Origin: Pseudomonas capeferrum
GTDB lineage: Bacteria; Pseudomonadota; Gammaproteobacteria; Pseudomonadales; Pseudomonadaceae
DNA: 64,000 nt
NCBI RefSeq assembly: GCF_013523055.1
Contig: NZ_JAAMQM010000004.1
Coordinates: forward strand, 124,001-188,000
Direction of reading: 5' to 3'
Shown: positions 1-10,874 of the stretch, in pieces
How positions within the stretch are numbered: position 1 is the stretch's first letter
Layout of the letters: every line of letters starts with the position of its first letter
Program-made: the position numbers and the translations under genes
The notes under the pieces: model-generated
What the model saw: only the letters and a program-made list of their open reading frames with translations
Database searches by the model: none
What the model was told of the DNA's origin: nothing

Positions 1-637
<637 letters not shown>

Positions 638-720
638 GCAAGAGATGGTAAAAAGGCAGCAGCCAAGGCTGTCTGAACCTTCGTACTGAAAGTTCGGACG
701 CTTCACGCAGGTTCTGTCAG

Positions 721-746
721 CGAAGCCTGGTCTCGGCCAGGCTTCG
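721..746 (+). terminator. Hairpin downstream of eno
   Basis: A perfect 10-bp stem (CGAAGCCTGG / CCAGGCTTCG) with a 6-base loop lies in the 172-bp eno-ftsB gap. No T-run follows directly, so it may be an RNA-stabilising or weak terminator hairpin rather than a standard intrinsic terminator. Confidence 0.4.
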
Positions 747-809
747 TGCTATCGGAAGCCTGTTCCTGAAGACTTCGGTGCGGCGGTCTTTTTAATCCTG
801 GATACCTCG

Positions 810-1088
810 ATGCGCAGTCCCTATTGGTTGTTTCTTGTCCTGCTCTTGTTGCTGGGTGGCCTGCAGTATCGCCTATGGGTGGGTAACGGCAGTTTGGCCC
901 AGGTCGCCGAGCTGCAGCAGCAGATCGCGGATCAGCATACAGAGAACGAGCGGCTGCTTGAGCGCAATCGCGTGCTCGATGCCGAAGTGTTGGAACTGAA
1001 AAAGGGCATGGAGACCGTGGAAGAGCGGGCTCGTCACGAACTGGGGATGGTCAAGGAGGGCGAGACCCTCTACCAGTTGCCACAATGA
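810..1088 (+). CDS. ftsB: Cell division protein FtsB
   Basis: Small bitopic inner-membrane protein of the divisome that forms the FtsQ-FtsL-FtsB complex and helps activate septal peptidoglycan synthesis. The 92 residues show a short cytoplasmic start, one hydrophobic helix at about residues 4-21, then a Gln/Glu/Leu-rich coiled coil at about 28-62, and a C-terminal tail with the HELGMVKEGE pattern common in FtsB. Length is normal for the family. Its stop overlaps the ispD start by 4 bases (ATGA), so the two are probably translationally coupled. Confidence 0.95.
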   Translation: MRSPYWLFLVLLLLLGGLQYRLWVGNGSLAQVAELQQQIADQHTENERLLERNRVLDAEVLELKKGMETVEERARHELGMVKEGETLYQLPQ

Positions 1089-1795
1089 CCCGGCCCCTGC
1101 CGGCTTTCTGGGCCGTGATTCCTGCCGCGGGAGTCGGCGCCCGGATGGCTGCCGATCGTCCCAAGCAGTATTTGCAGCTGGGGAGCCAGACCCTTATCGA
1201 GCATAGCCTCGACTGTTTTCTCGATCACCCGGCTCTCAAGGGCGTCGTGGTCAGCATTGCCGCGGATGATCCTTACTGGCCAGGCCTGCGCTGCGCCAGC
1301 AATTCGCATGTTCTATGTGCAACCGGTGGTCGCGAACGTGCCGATTCGGTACTCAATGCGCTATTGCTGTTGCATGCTCAAGGCGCTGCGCAAAATGACT
1401 GGGTGCTGGTGCACGATGCGGCGCGACCCAACCTGGCGCGCAGCGACCTTGACCGGTTGCTGGCGGAGCTGGCAGACGATCCGGTCGGTGGCCTGTTGGC
1501 GGTACCGGCGCGGGATACTCTCAAGCGAGCCGATAAAGACGGTCGGGTCAGTGCAACGGTTGATCGCAGCACCATCTGGCAGGCCTTCACCCCGCAGATG
1601 TTCCGGCTCGGTGCCTTGCACAGGGCCTTGGCCGACAGCTTGGTGGCGGGTGTGACCATTACCGATGAAGCCTCGGCAATGGAGTGGGCCGGACAAGCGC
1701 CGCGCCTGATCGAGGGTCGCAGCGACAACATCAAGGTGACGCGGCCGGAAGATCTCGAATGGCTGCGTCTGCGCTGGGCCATTCGTCCACGCTGA
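1085..1795 (+). CDS. ispD: 2-C-methyl-D-erythritol 4-phosphate cytidylyltransferase
   Basis: Third step of the MEP isoprenoid pathway: transfers CMP from CTP to methylerythritol phosphate. The 236-residue length is normal. The N-terminal nucleotide-binding signature PAAGVGARM followed by PKQYL is clear, as are the VLVHDAARP block and the TDEASAMEW segment. The start overlaps the end of ftsB. ispF, which acts two steps later, lies 3 kb downstream past the formaldehyde genes rather than fused or adjacent as in many bacteria. The next gene, gfnR, converges on it with only 9 bp between stops. Confidence 0.97.
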   Translation: MTRPLPAFWAVIPAAGVGARMAADRPKQYLQLGSQTLIEHSLDCFLDHPALKGVVVSIAADDPYWPGLRCASNSHVLCATGGRERADSVLNALLLLHAQGAAQNDWVLVHDAARPNLARSDLDRLLAELADDPVGGLLAVPARDTLKRADKDGRVSATVDRSTIWQAFTPQMFRLGALHRALADSLVAGVTITDEASAMEWAGQAPRLIEGRSDNIKVTRPEDLEWLRLRWAIRPR

Positions 1796-1804
1796 CAAGG
1801 TTCT

Positions 1805-2701
1805 TTAACTCGCGCTGTACTCTGGCAATCGCGCCAGGCCTTCCTTGAGAAAGTCGACCAGCCGCCGTACCTTGGGTGACAGGTGGCGCTGTTGTGGATA
1901 CAGCGCCCACACGGCGGTATTGGGCGGCTGATGCGCCGTCAGCAATGAAATCAACGCGCCGCCTTGCAGGTGCTCGCGTACGTAATAGTCCGGCAACTGG
2001 CACAGACCGATGCCCTGCAAGGCTGCATCGAGTACCGCCTGGCCGCTGTTGCAGCGCCAGTTGCCCTGCACCCGCTGGCTGATCTCGCGCCCATTGTCCT
2101 GCAACGACCAGATATCGGAACTGCCGACCAGGCAGTTGTGACGCGCCAGTTCCGACAGGCTGTGCGGGCGGCCATAACGTTCCAGGTACCCCGGGGAGGC
2201 GCACACGTACATGCGCCGCGGTGCCAGGCGGGCCGCCACCAGGCGCGAGTCCTGGAGGCGGCCAAGGCGGATGGCCAGGTCCATACCCTCGTGCAGCAGA
2301 TCGAGTGGCCGATTGGTCAATTCCACGTCGATGCGCAGTTGTGGGTAAAGCGCCATGAAGCGTGTTGCCAGCGGCACGATGAAGCGCTCGCCATAAGCGA
2401 CCGCGCAGGTCATGCGCAACAACCCTTTGGGTTCGCTGGCCAGGTCACCCATGGCGCGCAAGGCTTCTTCCCGGCCGTCCTGCAAACGCTGGCAATGATG
2501 AAGAAACGTCTGTCCGGCTTCGCTCAGGGTGACACGGCGCGTGCTGCGATAGAGCAGGCGGGTTTGCAGTCGTTCTTCCAAGCGCGCGATCTGCCGGCTT
2601 ATATGTGAAGAAGACACACCCAGACGCTCCGCCGCCGCCGTGAATTGACCTGCTTCAGCGACCGCGACGAACTCGTCGATGCCTTCCCAGCGGTTACTCA
2701 T
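1805..2701 (-). CDS. gfnR: LysR-type regulator, GfnR-like (formaldehyde response)
   Basis: A 298-residue LysR-type regulator with an N-terminal winged helix (residues ~6-65, including the VSSSHISRQIARLEERL recognition region) and a C-terminal effector domain. It is divergent from frmA across 107 bp. In P. aeruginosa the regulator in the same position (PA3630, GfnR) activates glutathione-dependent formaldehyde detoxification, so I infer the same role. The position and divergent layout are seen directly; function rests on synteny. General LysR similarity alone would not fix the ligand. Confidence 0.85.
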   Translation of the reverse strand: MSNRWEGIDEFVAVAEAGQFTAAAERLGVSSSHISRQIARLEERLQTRLLYRSTRRVTLSEAGQTFLHHCQRLQDGREEALRAMGDLASEPKGLLRMTCAVAYGERFIVPLATRFMALYPQLRIDVELTNRPLDLLHEGMDLAIRLGRLQDSRLVAARLAPRRMYVCASPGYLERYGRPHSLSELARHNCLVGSSDIWSLQDNGREISQRVQGNWRCNSGQAVLDAALQGIGLCQLPDYYVREHLQGGALISLLTAHQPPNTAVWALYPQQRHLSPKVRRLVDFLKEGLARLPEYSAS

Positions 2702-2724
2702 GGATTATCCCTGTACAGCAATAA

Positions 2725-3921
<1,197 letters not shown>

Positions 3922-3929
3922 GGTCCGCC

Positions 3930-4784
3930 ATGAGCCTGGAAAACATTTCCTGCCAGAAGAGCTTCGGCGGCTGGCACAAGCGTTACCGGCATCATTCCCA
4001 GGTGCTGGGGTGCGACATGGTCTTCGCTGTCTATCTGCCGCCGCAGGCCGAGCAGGGCGACAAGCTGCCGGTGCTGTACTGGCTCAGCGGGCTGACCTGC
4101 ACCGATGAGAACTTCATGCAGAAGGCCGGCGCCCAGCGCCTGGCCGCCGAACTGGGTCTGATCATCGTCGCGCCCGATACCAGCCCGCGTGGGGAACAGG
4201 TGCCCGCGGATCCGGACGGCGCGTGGGATTTCGGCTTGGGGGCGGGGTTCTATCTCAACGCGACCCAGCAACCATGGGCCAGGCATTACCAGATGCATGA
4301 CTATGTGGTTCAGGAACTGCCAGCGCTGATCGAAGCGCACTTTCCTGCGTCCGACCAGCGCAGCATCAGTGGCCACTCGATGGGTGGGCATGGCGCGCTG
4401 GTCTGCGCATTGCGTAACCCTGGCCGCTATCGCTCGGTGTCGGCCTTTTCGCCGATCAGCAACCCCATGGATTGCCCGTGGGGCGAGAAGGCGTTCTCGC
4501 GTTTTCTGGGCGAGGACCGCGCGCGCTGGCGCGAATGGGATGCCAGTGTCCTGCTCGCCGAGACACCCGCGGGGCAGTGCCCCGGGTTGTTGGTGGACCA
4601 GGGTGATCGCGACGACTTCCTGGAGAAGCAGCTCAAGCCCGAAGCGCTGGAGCAGGCCGCCAGGAGGGGTGGGCATGACCTGAAGTTGCGCCTGCAGCCG
4701 GGGTATGACCATAGCTACTTCTTCATTGCTACCTTCATCGAGGAACACCTGCGGCATCACGCCATGGCGCTGGGTCGGCTGTAA
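3930..4784 (+). CDS. fghA: S-formylglutathione hydrolase
   Basis: Esterase-D-type serine hydrolase that cleaves S-formylglutathione to formate and glutathione, finishing the pathway begun by frmA just upstream. The 284-residue alpha/beta-hydrolase shows the nucleophile elbow SGHSMGGHGAL, the acid region DQGDRDDF, and the catalytic His in GYDHSYFF. The LSGLTCTDENF oxyanion region is also typical. The 8-bp gap to frmA indicates an operon, probably under the divergent gfnR product. Confidence 0.97.
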   Translation: MSLENISCQKSFGGWHKRYRHHSQVLGCDMVFAVYLPPQAEQGDKLPVLYWLSGLTCTDENFMQKAGAQRLAAELGLIIVAPDTSPRGEQVPADPDGAWDFGLGAGFYLNATQQPWARHYQMHDYVVQELPALIEAHFPASDQRSISGHSMGGHGALVCALRNPGRYRSVSAFSPISNPMDCPWGEKAFSRFLGEDRARWREWDASVLLAETPAGQCPGLLVDQGDRDDFLEKQLKPEALEQAARRGGHDLKLRLQPGYDHSYFFIATFIEEHLRHHAMALGRL

Positions 4785-4827
4785 CCCGACAAAGCCCGCC
4801 CAAGCCAGGGGCAAAGCAGGTAGAATC

Positions 4828-4854
4828 ACGCCCTGAATCAATCAGGGCGTTTTT
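4828..4854 (+). terminator. Intrinsic terminator-like hairpin abutting the ispF start
   Basis: ACGCCCTGA and TCAGGGCGT form a 9-bp stem around a 5-base loop, followed by TTTT. It ends two bases before the ispF ATG. It would end the frmA-fghA transcript. It also leaves ispF without a visible Shine-Dalgarno sequence. A TAGAAT hexamer at 4821-4826 could be an ispF -10 element. Confidence 0.75.
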
Positions 4855-4856
4855 CT

Positions 4857-5330
4857 ATGCGTATTGGCCACGGCTACGATGTGCACCGTTTTGGCGACGG
4901 TGATTTCATTACCTTGGGTGGAGTGCGCATCGCGCACAAGCATGGCCTGCTGGCCCACTCCGACGGTGACGTGCTCCTGCATGCATTGAGCGATGCCTTG
5001 CTCGGTGCCGCGGCGCTGGGTGACATCGGCAAGCACTTTCCGGATACCGATCCGCGATTCAAGGGCGCCGATAGCCGCGTGCTGTTGCGTCATGTAGTGG
5101 GTATCGTCCAGGCCAAAGGCTGGAAGGTGGGCAACGTCGACGCCACCATCGAGGCCCAGGCACCGAAGATGGCCCCGCACATCGAGGCCATGCGCCAGTT
5201 GATCGCCGAGGACCTGCAAGTCGAACTGGACCAGGTCAACGTCAAGGCGACCACCACCGAGAAACTGGGCTTCGTCGGCCGCGAGGAGGGGATTGCCGTG
5301 CATGCGGTCGCCCTGTTGCTGGCCATATGA
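4857..5330 (+). CDS. ispF: 2-C-methyl-D-erythritol 2,4-cyclodiphosphate synthase
   Basis: Fifth step of the MEP isoprenoid pathway: cyclises CDP-methylerythritol 2-phosphate with loss of CMP. The 157 residues match the family. Zinc ligands D8 and H10 (in GYDVHRF) and H42 (in [12 protein letters not shown]) are in place, with the TTTEKLGF block near the end. No Shine-Dalgarno sequence precedes the ATG because a terminator-like hairpin fills that space. The stop overlaps the truD start by 4 bases (ATGA). Confidence 0.97.
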   Translation: MRIGHGYDVHRFGDGDFITLGGVRIAHKHGLLAHSDGDVLLHALSDALLGAAALGDIGKHFPDTDPRFKGADSRVLLRHVVGIVQAKGWKVGNVDATIEAQAPKMAPHIEAMRQLIAEDLQVELDQVNVKATTTEKLGFVGREEGIAVHAVALLLAI

Positions 5331-6372
5331 CCGAGTTCGAACTGCTCGGGCCGCGGGCCTGGGGCGAAGCGCTTGGCAGTGCGGTGCTCAAGGCGGTTGC
5401 CGAGGACTTTCAGGTTGATGAAGTGCTGGACATCCCGCTCTCCGGTCAGGGCGAGCACCTTTGGCTATGGGTCGAGAAGCGTGAGCTCAACACCGAGGAC
5501 GCGGCCCGCCGCCTGGCTCGCGCCGCCGGTGTGCCCGCGCGCGCCATCAGCTATGCCGGCCTCAAGGACCGCCAGGCCCTGACCCGTCAGTGGTTCAGCC
5601 TGCATTTGCCGGGCAAGGCCGATCCTGACCTGTCGCGCGCGGAGGATGACAGTCTGCGCATCCTCAAGCAGGTGCGCCACCAGCGCAAGCTGCAGCGTGG
5701 CGCCCATTCGGCCAACGGCTTCACCCTGCGCCTGACGGCCCTGGCCGCCGATCGCCGGGCCCTGGACGCGCGTCTTGCGCTGATGAAGCAGCAGGGCGTG
5801 CCGAACTACTTTGGTAGCCAACGCTTCGGCTACGAAGGCGGTAACGTCCATGACGCCATCGACTGGGCAGCTCGCAGGGCCCTGCCCGAGCAACGCAATG
5901 TGCGATCGAGGCTGTTGTCGGCAGCGCGCAGTTTCCTGTTCAACCAGGTACTGGCGAAGCGTGTGGAGGATGGCAGCTGGCGGCTGGCGCAAGTGGGCGA
6001 CCTGTTGGCGTTCACAAATAGTCGTAGCTTTTTTCCGGCTGGCGAGTCGGAATGTTCCGATCCACGGCTGGAAATCCTCGACTTGCACCCCACCGGTCCA
6101 CTCTGGGGAGAAGGCGAGACGCCCGCCACAGGCGCTACGGCGCGAGCCGAAGCCGATATCGGCAATCGACACGCGACCTTGTGCGAGTGGCTGGCACTTG
6201 CCGGCATGGCCCAGGAACGGCGTATCCTGCGGCTCCCTATTGGCGAGCTGACATGGCATTATCCCGAGCCTGATATCCTGCAACTGCAATTCGTCCTTCC
6301 GGCCGGATGCTTCGCCACCGTCGTAGTGCGCGAGCTTGTCGATCTGGTGCCGGCAGGGCAGACGGACAGCCC

Positions 6373-6385
<13 letters not shown>
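5327..6385 (+). CDS. truD: tRNA pseudouridine(13) synthase TruD
   Basis: Makes pseudouridine 13 in tRNA-Glu. The 352-residue protein carries the TruD catalytic motif [15 protein letters not shown] (catalytic Asp in KDR) and the RFGYEGGN and [10 protein letters not shown] blocks. The start overlaps ispF by 4 bases and the end overlaps surE by 13 bases, so ispF-truD-surE-pcm reads as one tightly packed transcription unit. Confidence 0.96.
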
Positions 6386-7799
<1,414 letters not shown>

Positions 7800-7977
7800 A
7801 ACAGCGCGGAATATTTGCATCGGCGACGAATTCTCACGGCGTTGCCCTGTCTATCTGGCGGGGCCCCTGGCAAGCGTTGGCGGCCGTGGGCTGTGCCGAT
7901 GCAACCAACGTGGATGGGCTCGGTTACAATTGAAACAATATTGCATGTCTTATCGTCACCATGAGAGGAAGCGGCGG

Positions 7978-8835
7978 GTGGGTCACACAATCATTCGGCA
8001 GCGCAAGGATCTATCATGCTTCAGGCTTCTGGTGATCGCGCTGGCCATGGGGACCTTCCTGGCGGGTTGCTCCAGCAGCGGTAGCAACAGTGCACGCGTC
8101 GTCGACCGCAATAACGCGGCGCCCAAGCGGCCGACCGTGACGTCTGGGCAATACATCGTCAAACCTGGCGATACCTTGTTTTCCATCGCTTTCCGTTATG
8201 GCTGGGACTACAAGGAGCTCGCTGCCCGCAATAACATCGGTCCTCCCTACACCATCCGTCCGGGCCAGCCCATTCGTTTCAGTAGCGGTTCGGCGGGCAC
8301 TACCACCGTGGTTTCCAGCCCTTCGTCCTCAAGCCGGACCACGGTCACCAGACGCCCTGTCGTAGCGACTGCCCCGAGTACCAGTACCCCCGCCAAGCCG
8401 GTACCGAACACGCCGGCTGTCGGGACTGCCGTAGGCACGCCAGTGCCTGCCGCGGAGATTTCCGCAGGTGGTTGGACATGGCCCGCCAACGGTGTGCTGA
8501 TTGGAAAATTTGCTTCAAACGGTAGTTTGAATAAAGGCATTGATATCGCGGGTGATTTGGGACAGCCTGTTTTTGCTGCTGCTAAGGGATCAGTGGTGTA
8601 CGCCGGGAGTGGTTTGAGGGGCTACGGCGAACTGATCATCATCAAGCACAGCGATACCTATGTCAGTGCCTACGGTCATAACCGCAGGCTTTTGGTTCGG
8701 GAGGGGCAGCAAGTCAAGGCAGGGCAGGCTATCGCTGAAATGGGGTCCACGGGCACTGATCGGGTGAAATTGCATTTCGAGATTCGCCGCCAGGGCAAGC
8801 CAGTCGATCCCTTGCAATTCCTGCCGCGGCGTTGA
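7978..8835 (+). CDS. nlpD: Lipoprotein NlpD (LysM + degenerate LytM; amidase activator)
   Basis: Outer-membrane lipoprotein that activates a septal peptidoglycan amidase. I chose GTG 7978 because AGAGGAAG lies 7-14 bases upstream and the start gives a short basic leader, a hydrophobic helix and a lipobox (Leu-Ala-Gly-Cys, Cys31). A LysM domain follows at about residues 58-102, then a Thr/Ser/Pro-rich linker, then an M23/LytM domain at about 175-283. Zinc ligands are lost: Asn replaces the first His (NKGIDIA), and the HxH motif reads KLHF. This fits a regulator rather than a peptidase. The gene also carries rpoS control elements. The product is 285 residues. Confidence 0.93.
   Translation: MGHTIIRQRKDLSCFRLLVIALAMGTFLAGCSSSGSNSARVVDRNNAAPKRPTVTSGQYIVKPGDTLFSIAFRYGWDYKELAARNNIGPPYTIRPGQPIRFSSGSAGTTTVVSSPSSSSRTTVTRRPVVATAPSTSTPAKPVPNTPAVGTAVGTPVPAAEISAGGWTWPANGVLIGKFASNGSLNKGIDIAGDLGQPVFAAAKGSVVYAGSGLRGYGELIIIKHSDTYVSAYGHNRRLLVREGQQVKAGQAIAEMGSTGTDRVKLHFEIRRQGKPVDPLQFLPRR
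8516..8529. promoter_or_regulatory. PsrA-type operator for rpoS inside nlpD
   Basis: CAAAC-GGTA-GTTTG matches the published PsrA consensus (G/C)AAAC-N2-4-GTTTG(G/C) and extends to a TTCAAAC/GTTTGAA palindrome. It lies within the nlpD reading frame, about 420 bp before the rpoS ATG. That is where PsrA activates rpoS in P. putida and P. aeruginosa. The surrounding DNA is unusually AT-rich for this gene. The motif is seen; the function is inferred. Confidence 0.75.
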
Positions 8836-8907
8836 TTGTTGTACCCGGCCTGTCCTGACGTGGGGGGACAGGCTCCAGCGATACCAGGGAACAGGTGCCG
8901 CTCGAGT

Positions 8908-8923
8908 CTGAGTTCGAACTCAG
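8908..8923. repeat. 16-bp perfect palindrome just upstream of the rpoS ribosome-binding site
   Basis: CTGAGTTCGAACTCAG is a perfect palindrome ending two bases before AAAGGA, the rpoS Shine-Dalgarno region. In RNA it can fold into a hairpin beside the ribosome-binding site. It also fits the loose LexA frame CTG-N10-CAG, but its AT content and position do not suit an SOS operator. Confidence 0.6.
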
Positions 8924-8938
8924 CAAAGGACTATAACA

Positions 8939-9946
8939 ATGGCTCTCAGTAAAGAAGTGCCGGAGTTTGACATCGACGATGACGTTCTCCTGATGGAAAC
9001 GGGCATCGTCTTGGAAACGGATGTGGTGTCAGACGAACCTGCTGTATCTCCGGTTCGGACCAGAGCCAACAAAGGCTCCTCGCTCAAGCAGCACAAGTAC
9101 ATCGATTACACCCGTGCACTCGATGCCACTCAGCTGTATCTCAATGAGATTGGATTTTCGCCTCTGCTTTCACCAGAAGAGGAAGTGCATTACGCACGGT
9201 TGTCGCAGAAAGGCGACGCCGCCGGGCGTAAACGCATGATCGAAAGTAACCTGCGTCTGGTGGTGAAGATCGCTCGGCGTTACGTGAATCGAGGTCTTTC
9301 GCTGCTCGACCTGATCGAAGAAGGCAACCTTGGCCTGATTCGGGCGGTAGAGAAGTTCGACCCCGAGCGTGGTTTCCGGTTTTCTACCTATGCAACCTGG
9401 TGGATCCGTCAGACCATTGAGCGGGCGATCATGAACCAGACCCGCACCATTCGCCTGCCGATCCATGTGGTCAAGGAGCTCAACGTCTACCTGCGTGCCG
9501 CGCGGGAACTGACCCAGAAACTCGATCACGAACCTTCTCCCGAAGAAATCGCCAACCTGCTCGAAAAGCCGGTTGCCGAGGTCAAGCGCATGCTGGGCCT
9601 GAATGAACGAGTGTCTTCGGTGGATGTATCGTTGGGACCGGACTCCGACAAGACACTCCTCGATACCCTTACAGATGATCGTCCAACCGATCCCTGCGAA
9701 CTGCTGCAGGACGACGACCTGTCCCAGAGCATCGACGAGTGGCTTGGCGAATTGACAGACAAGCAACGTGAGGTGGTGATTCGCCGCTTCGGGTTGCGTG
9801 GACATGAAAGCAGTACTTTGGAGGACGTCGGGCTGGAGATAGGCCTGACACGGGAGCGGGTACGTCAGATCCAGGTGGAGGGTCTCAAGCGCCTGCGTGA
9901 GATATTGGAAAAGAATGGCCTGTCCAGCGAGTCATTGTTCCAGTAA
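8939..9946 (+). CDS. rpoS: RNA polymerase sigma factor RpoS
   Basis: Stationary-phase and general stress sigma factor. The 335-residue protein has region 1.2 ([12 protein letters not shown]), region 2 ([27 protein letters not shown] style core with TYATWWIRQ), region 3, and region 4.2 ([20 protein letters not shown]). Start ATG 8939 has AAAGGA upstream. It lies 103 bp after nlpD. Transcription control is expected from within nlpD (see the PsrA site), and the 16-bp palindrome may affect translation. A strong terminator follows. Confidence 0.98.
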   Translation: MALSKEVPEFDIDDDVLLMETGIVLETDVVSDEPAVSPVRTRANKGSSLKQHKYIDYTRALDATQLYLNEIGFSPLLSPEEEVHYARLSQKGDAAGRKRMIESNLRLVVKIARRYVNRGLSLLDLIEEGNLGLIRAVEKFDPERGFRFSTYATWWIRQTIERAIMNQTRTIRLPIHVVKELNVYLRAARELTQKLDHEPSPEEIANLLEKPVAEVKRMLGLNERVSSVDVSLGPDSDKTLLDTLTDDRPTDPCELLQDDDLSQSIDEWLGELTDKQREVVIRRFGLRGHESSTLEDVGLEIGLTRERVRQIQVEGLKRLREILEKNGLSSESLFQ

Positions 9947-9965
9947 TTCCCGGCGCTCATGACAG

Positions 9966-9993
9966 GACGCCCCGCTTGGTCGGGGCGTCTTTG
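9966..9993 (+). terminator. rpoS terminator
   Basis: GACGCCCCG and CGGGGCGTC form a 9-bp GC-rich stem around CTTGGT, followed by TTTG. It lies 20 bases after the rpoS stop. Confidence 0.88.
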
Positions 9994-10035
9994 TATCTGT
10001 TGGAAATAACACCGACTCAAAATAGCTGCTCTTCT

Positions 10036-10053
10036 TGTAGGAGATTGCTTATC
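10036..10053. promoter_or_regulatory. GacA upstream activating sequence of rsmZ
   Basis: TGTAGG-AG-AT-TG-CTTATC fits the GacA box TGTAAG-N2-AT-N2-CTTACA at most positions. It lies about 190 bp upstream of the inferred rsmZ start, the usual distance for Pseudomonas rsm RNAs. Confidence 0.75.
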
Positions 10054-10191
10054 TGTGACGTAAGTCATTGTAATGGGGAGCAGTAAACAATTGCCTTTTC
10101 TATCCTCTGATTTTTTATAAGCAGATGATTTAAAAGATTTTTTTAGATATTTTGGAATGTGTTTCCTGTAGCGTTTTGACTGATTTCCGGC

Positions 10192-10219
10192 TTGCTCCCA
10201 TCACTGGAATCGCTAGTAT
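10192..10219 (+). promoter_or_regulatory. Probable rsmZ core promoter
   Basis: TTGCTC (10192-10197) and TAGTAT (10214-10219) are separated by 16 bp, placing initiation near 10228 where the rsmZ-like sequence begins. The -35 is poor, as expected for an activator-dependent promoter. Confidence 0.55.
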
Positions 10220-10227
10220 CTCAACTG

Positions 10228-10355
10228 TGTCTACGGACTGACACAGACTTTCAAGGACGAGAGTCAGGGACATCGCAAGACGCGATTCATCAGGACGATG
10301 ATTGGAGTACAGGGACTACGGAAAAAATGTGGGCGGGTCATACCGCCCCTTTTTT
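10228..10355 (+). ncRNA. rsmZ: RsmZ, CsrA/RsmA-sequestering small RNA
   Basis: Small RNA of the Gac/Rsm cascade that titrates RsmA/RsmE from target mRNAs. About 128 nt contain at least seven GGA motifs (around 10235, 10254, 10268, and several from 10292 to 10322), many predicted to sit in hairpin loops. It ends with a GGGCGG hairpin and T-run. The start resembles known RsmZ (a short hairpin beginning TGTCTACGGAC). Location between rpoS and fdxA is the conserved rsmZ locus. The exact 5' end is inferred from the promoter. Confidence 0.9.
10331..10355 (+). terminator. rsmZ terminator
   Basis: GGGCGG and CCGCCC pair around TCATA and are followed by a run of six or more T. It marks the 3' end of rsmZ. 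Confidence 0.9.
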
Positions 10356-10368
10356 CGTCTACAGAAAA

Positions 10369-10395
10369 TAAAAAAGGCCCTCGCGGGCCTTTTTC
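10369..10395. terminator. Bidirectional terminator, mainly for fdxA
   Basis: AAAAAGGCCC-TCGC-GGGCCTTTTT is symmetrical, with T-runs on both strands. On the minus strand it lies just past the fdxA stop; on the plus strand it backs up the rsmZ terminator. Confidence 0.88.
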
Positions 10396-10410
10396 GGAAT
10401 TGAAGCGCGT

Positions 10411-10734
10411 CTAGCGTTCCAGATCCTTGATCTTGCCTTTCACACCGTCGAATTCCTCGGCCTCAGGCAGCGCGTCCTTCTTCTCGGTGATGTTCGGCCA
10501 GACTTCTGCCAGTTCGGCGTTCAGGTCGATGAACTCCTGCATGTCCTCAGGGACCTCGTCCTCCGAGAAGATCGCTTGGGCAGGGCATTCCGGCTCGCAC
10601 AGGGCGCAGTCGATGCATTCATCCGGGTGAATCACCAGGAAGTTCGGGCCCTCGTAGAAGCAGTCCACCGGACAGACTTCCACACAGTCGGTGTACTTGC
10701 ACTTGATGCAGTTGTCGGTGACGACGAAGGTCAT
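10411..10734 (-). CDS. fdxA: Ferredoxin FdxA (7Fe-8S type)
   Basis: Small electron carrier with one 3Fe-4S and one 4Fe-4S cluster. The 107 residues start [29 protein letters not shown] and later carry the [12 protein letters not shown] block, the Azotobacter FdI-type cysteine pattern. The C-terminal extension of about 50 residues is typical of this class. It lies downstream of mutS on the same strand with a 140-bp gap, and faces rsmZ across a shared terminator. The partner enzyme is not evident locally. Confidence 0.96.
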   Translation of the reverse strand: MTFVVTDNCIKCKYTDCVEVCPVDCFYEGPNFLVIHPDECIDCALCEPECPAQAIFSEDEVPEDMQEFIDLNAELAEVWPNITEKKDALPEAEEFDGVKGKIKDLER

Positions 10735-10874
10735 TTCTAGTTTTCTCCTCAGGCAACGGCAGCGCGCCCTCCTTGATCGGGGCGGCGCGGTTTACAGGTG
10801 TGGCTGCAGGCCAGGCTAGTAGCCCGCAGCTCCGGCAAACCGCGCGGGATTCTATCAGCTTGCGCGCGAGCGCG

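Noticed and set aside
8908-8923. LexA operator upstream of rpoS
   Set aside because: The spacing CTG-N10-CAG fits, but the core AGTTCGAACT lacks the AT-rich pattern of LexA boxes and it lies in the untranslated leader, not at a promoter. Kept as a palindrome instead.
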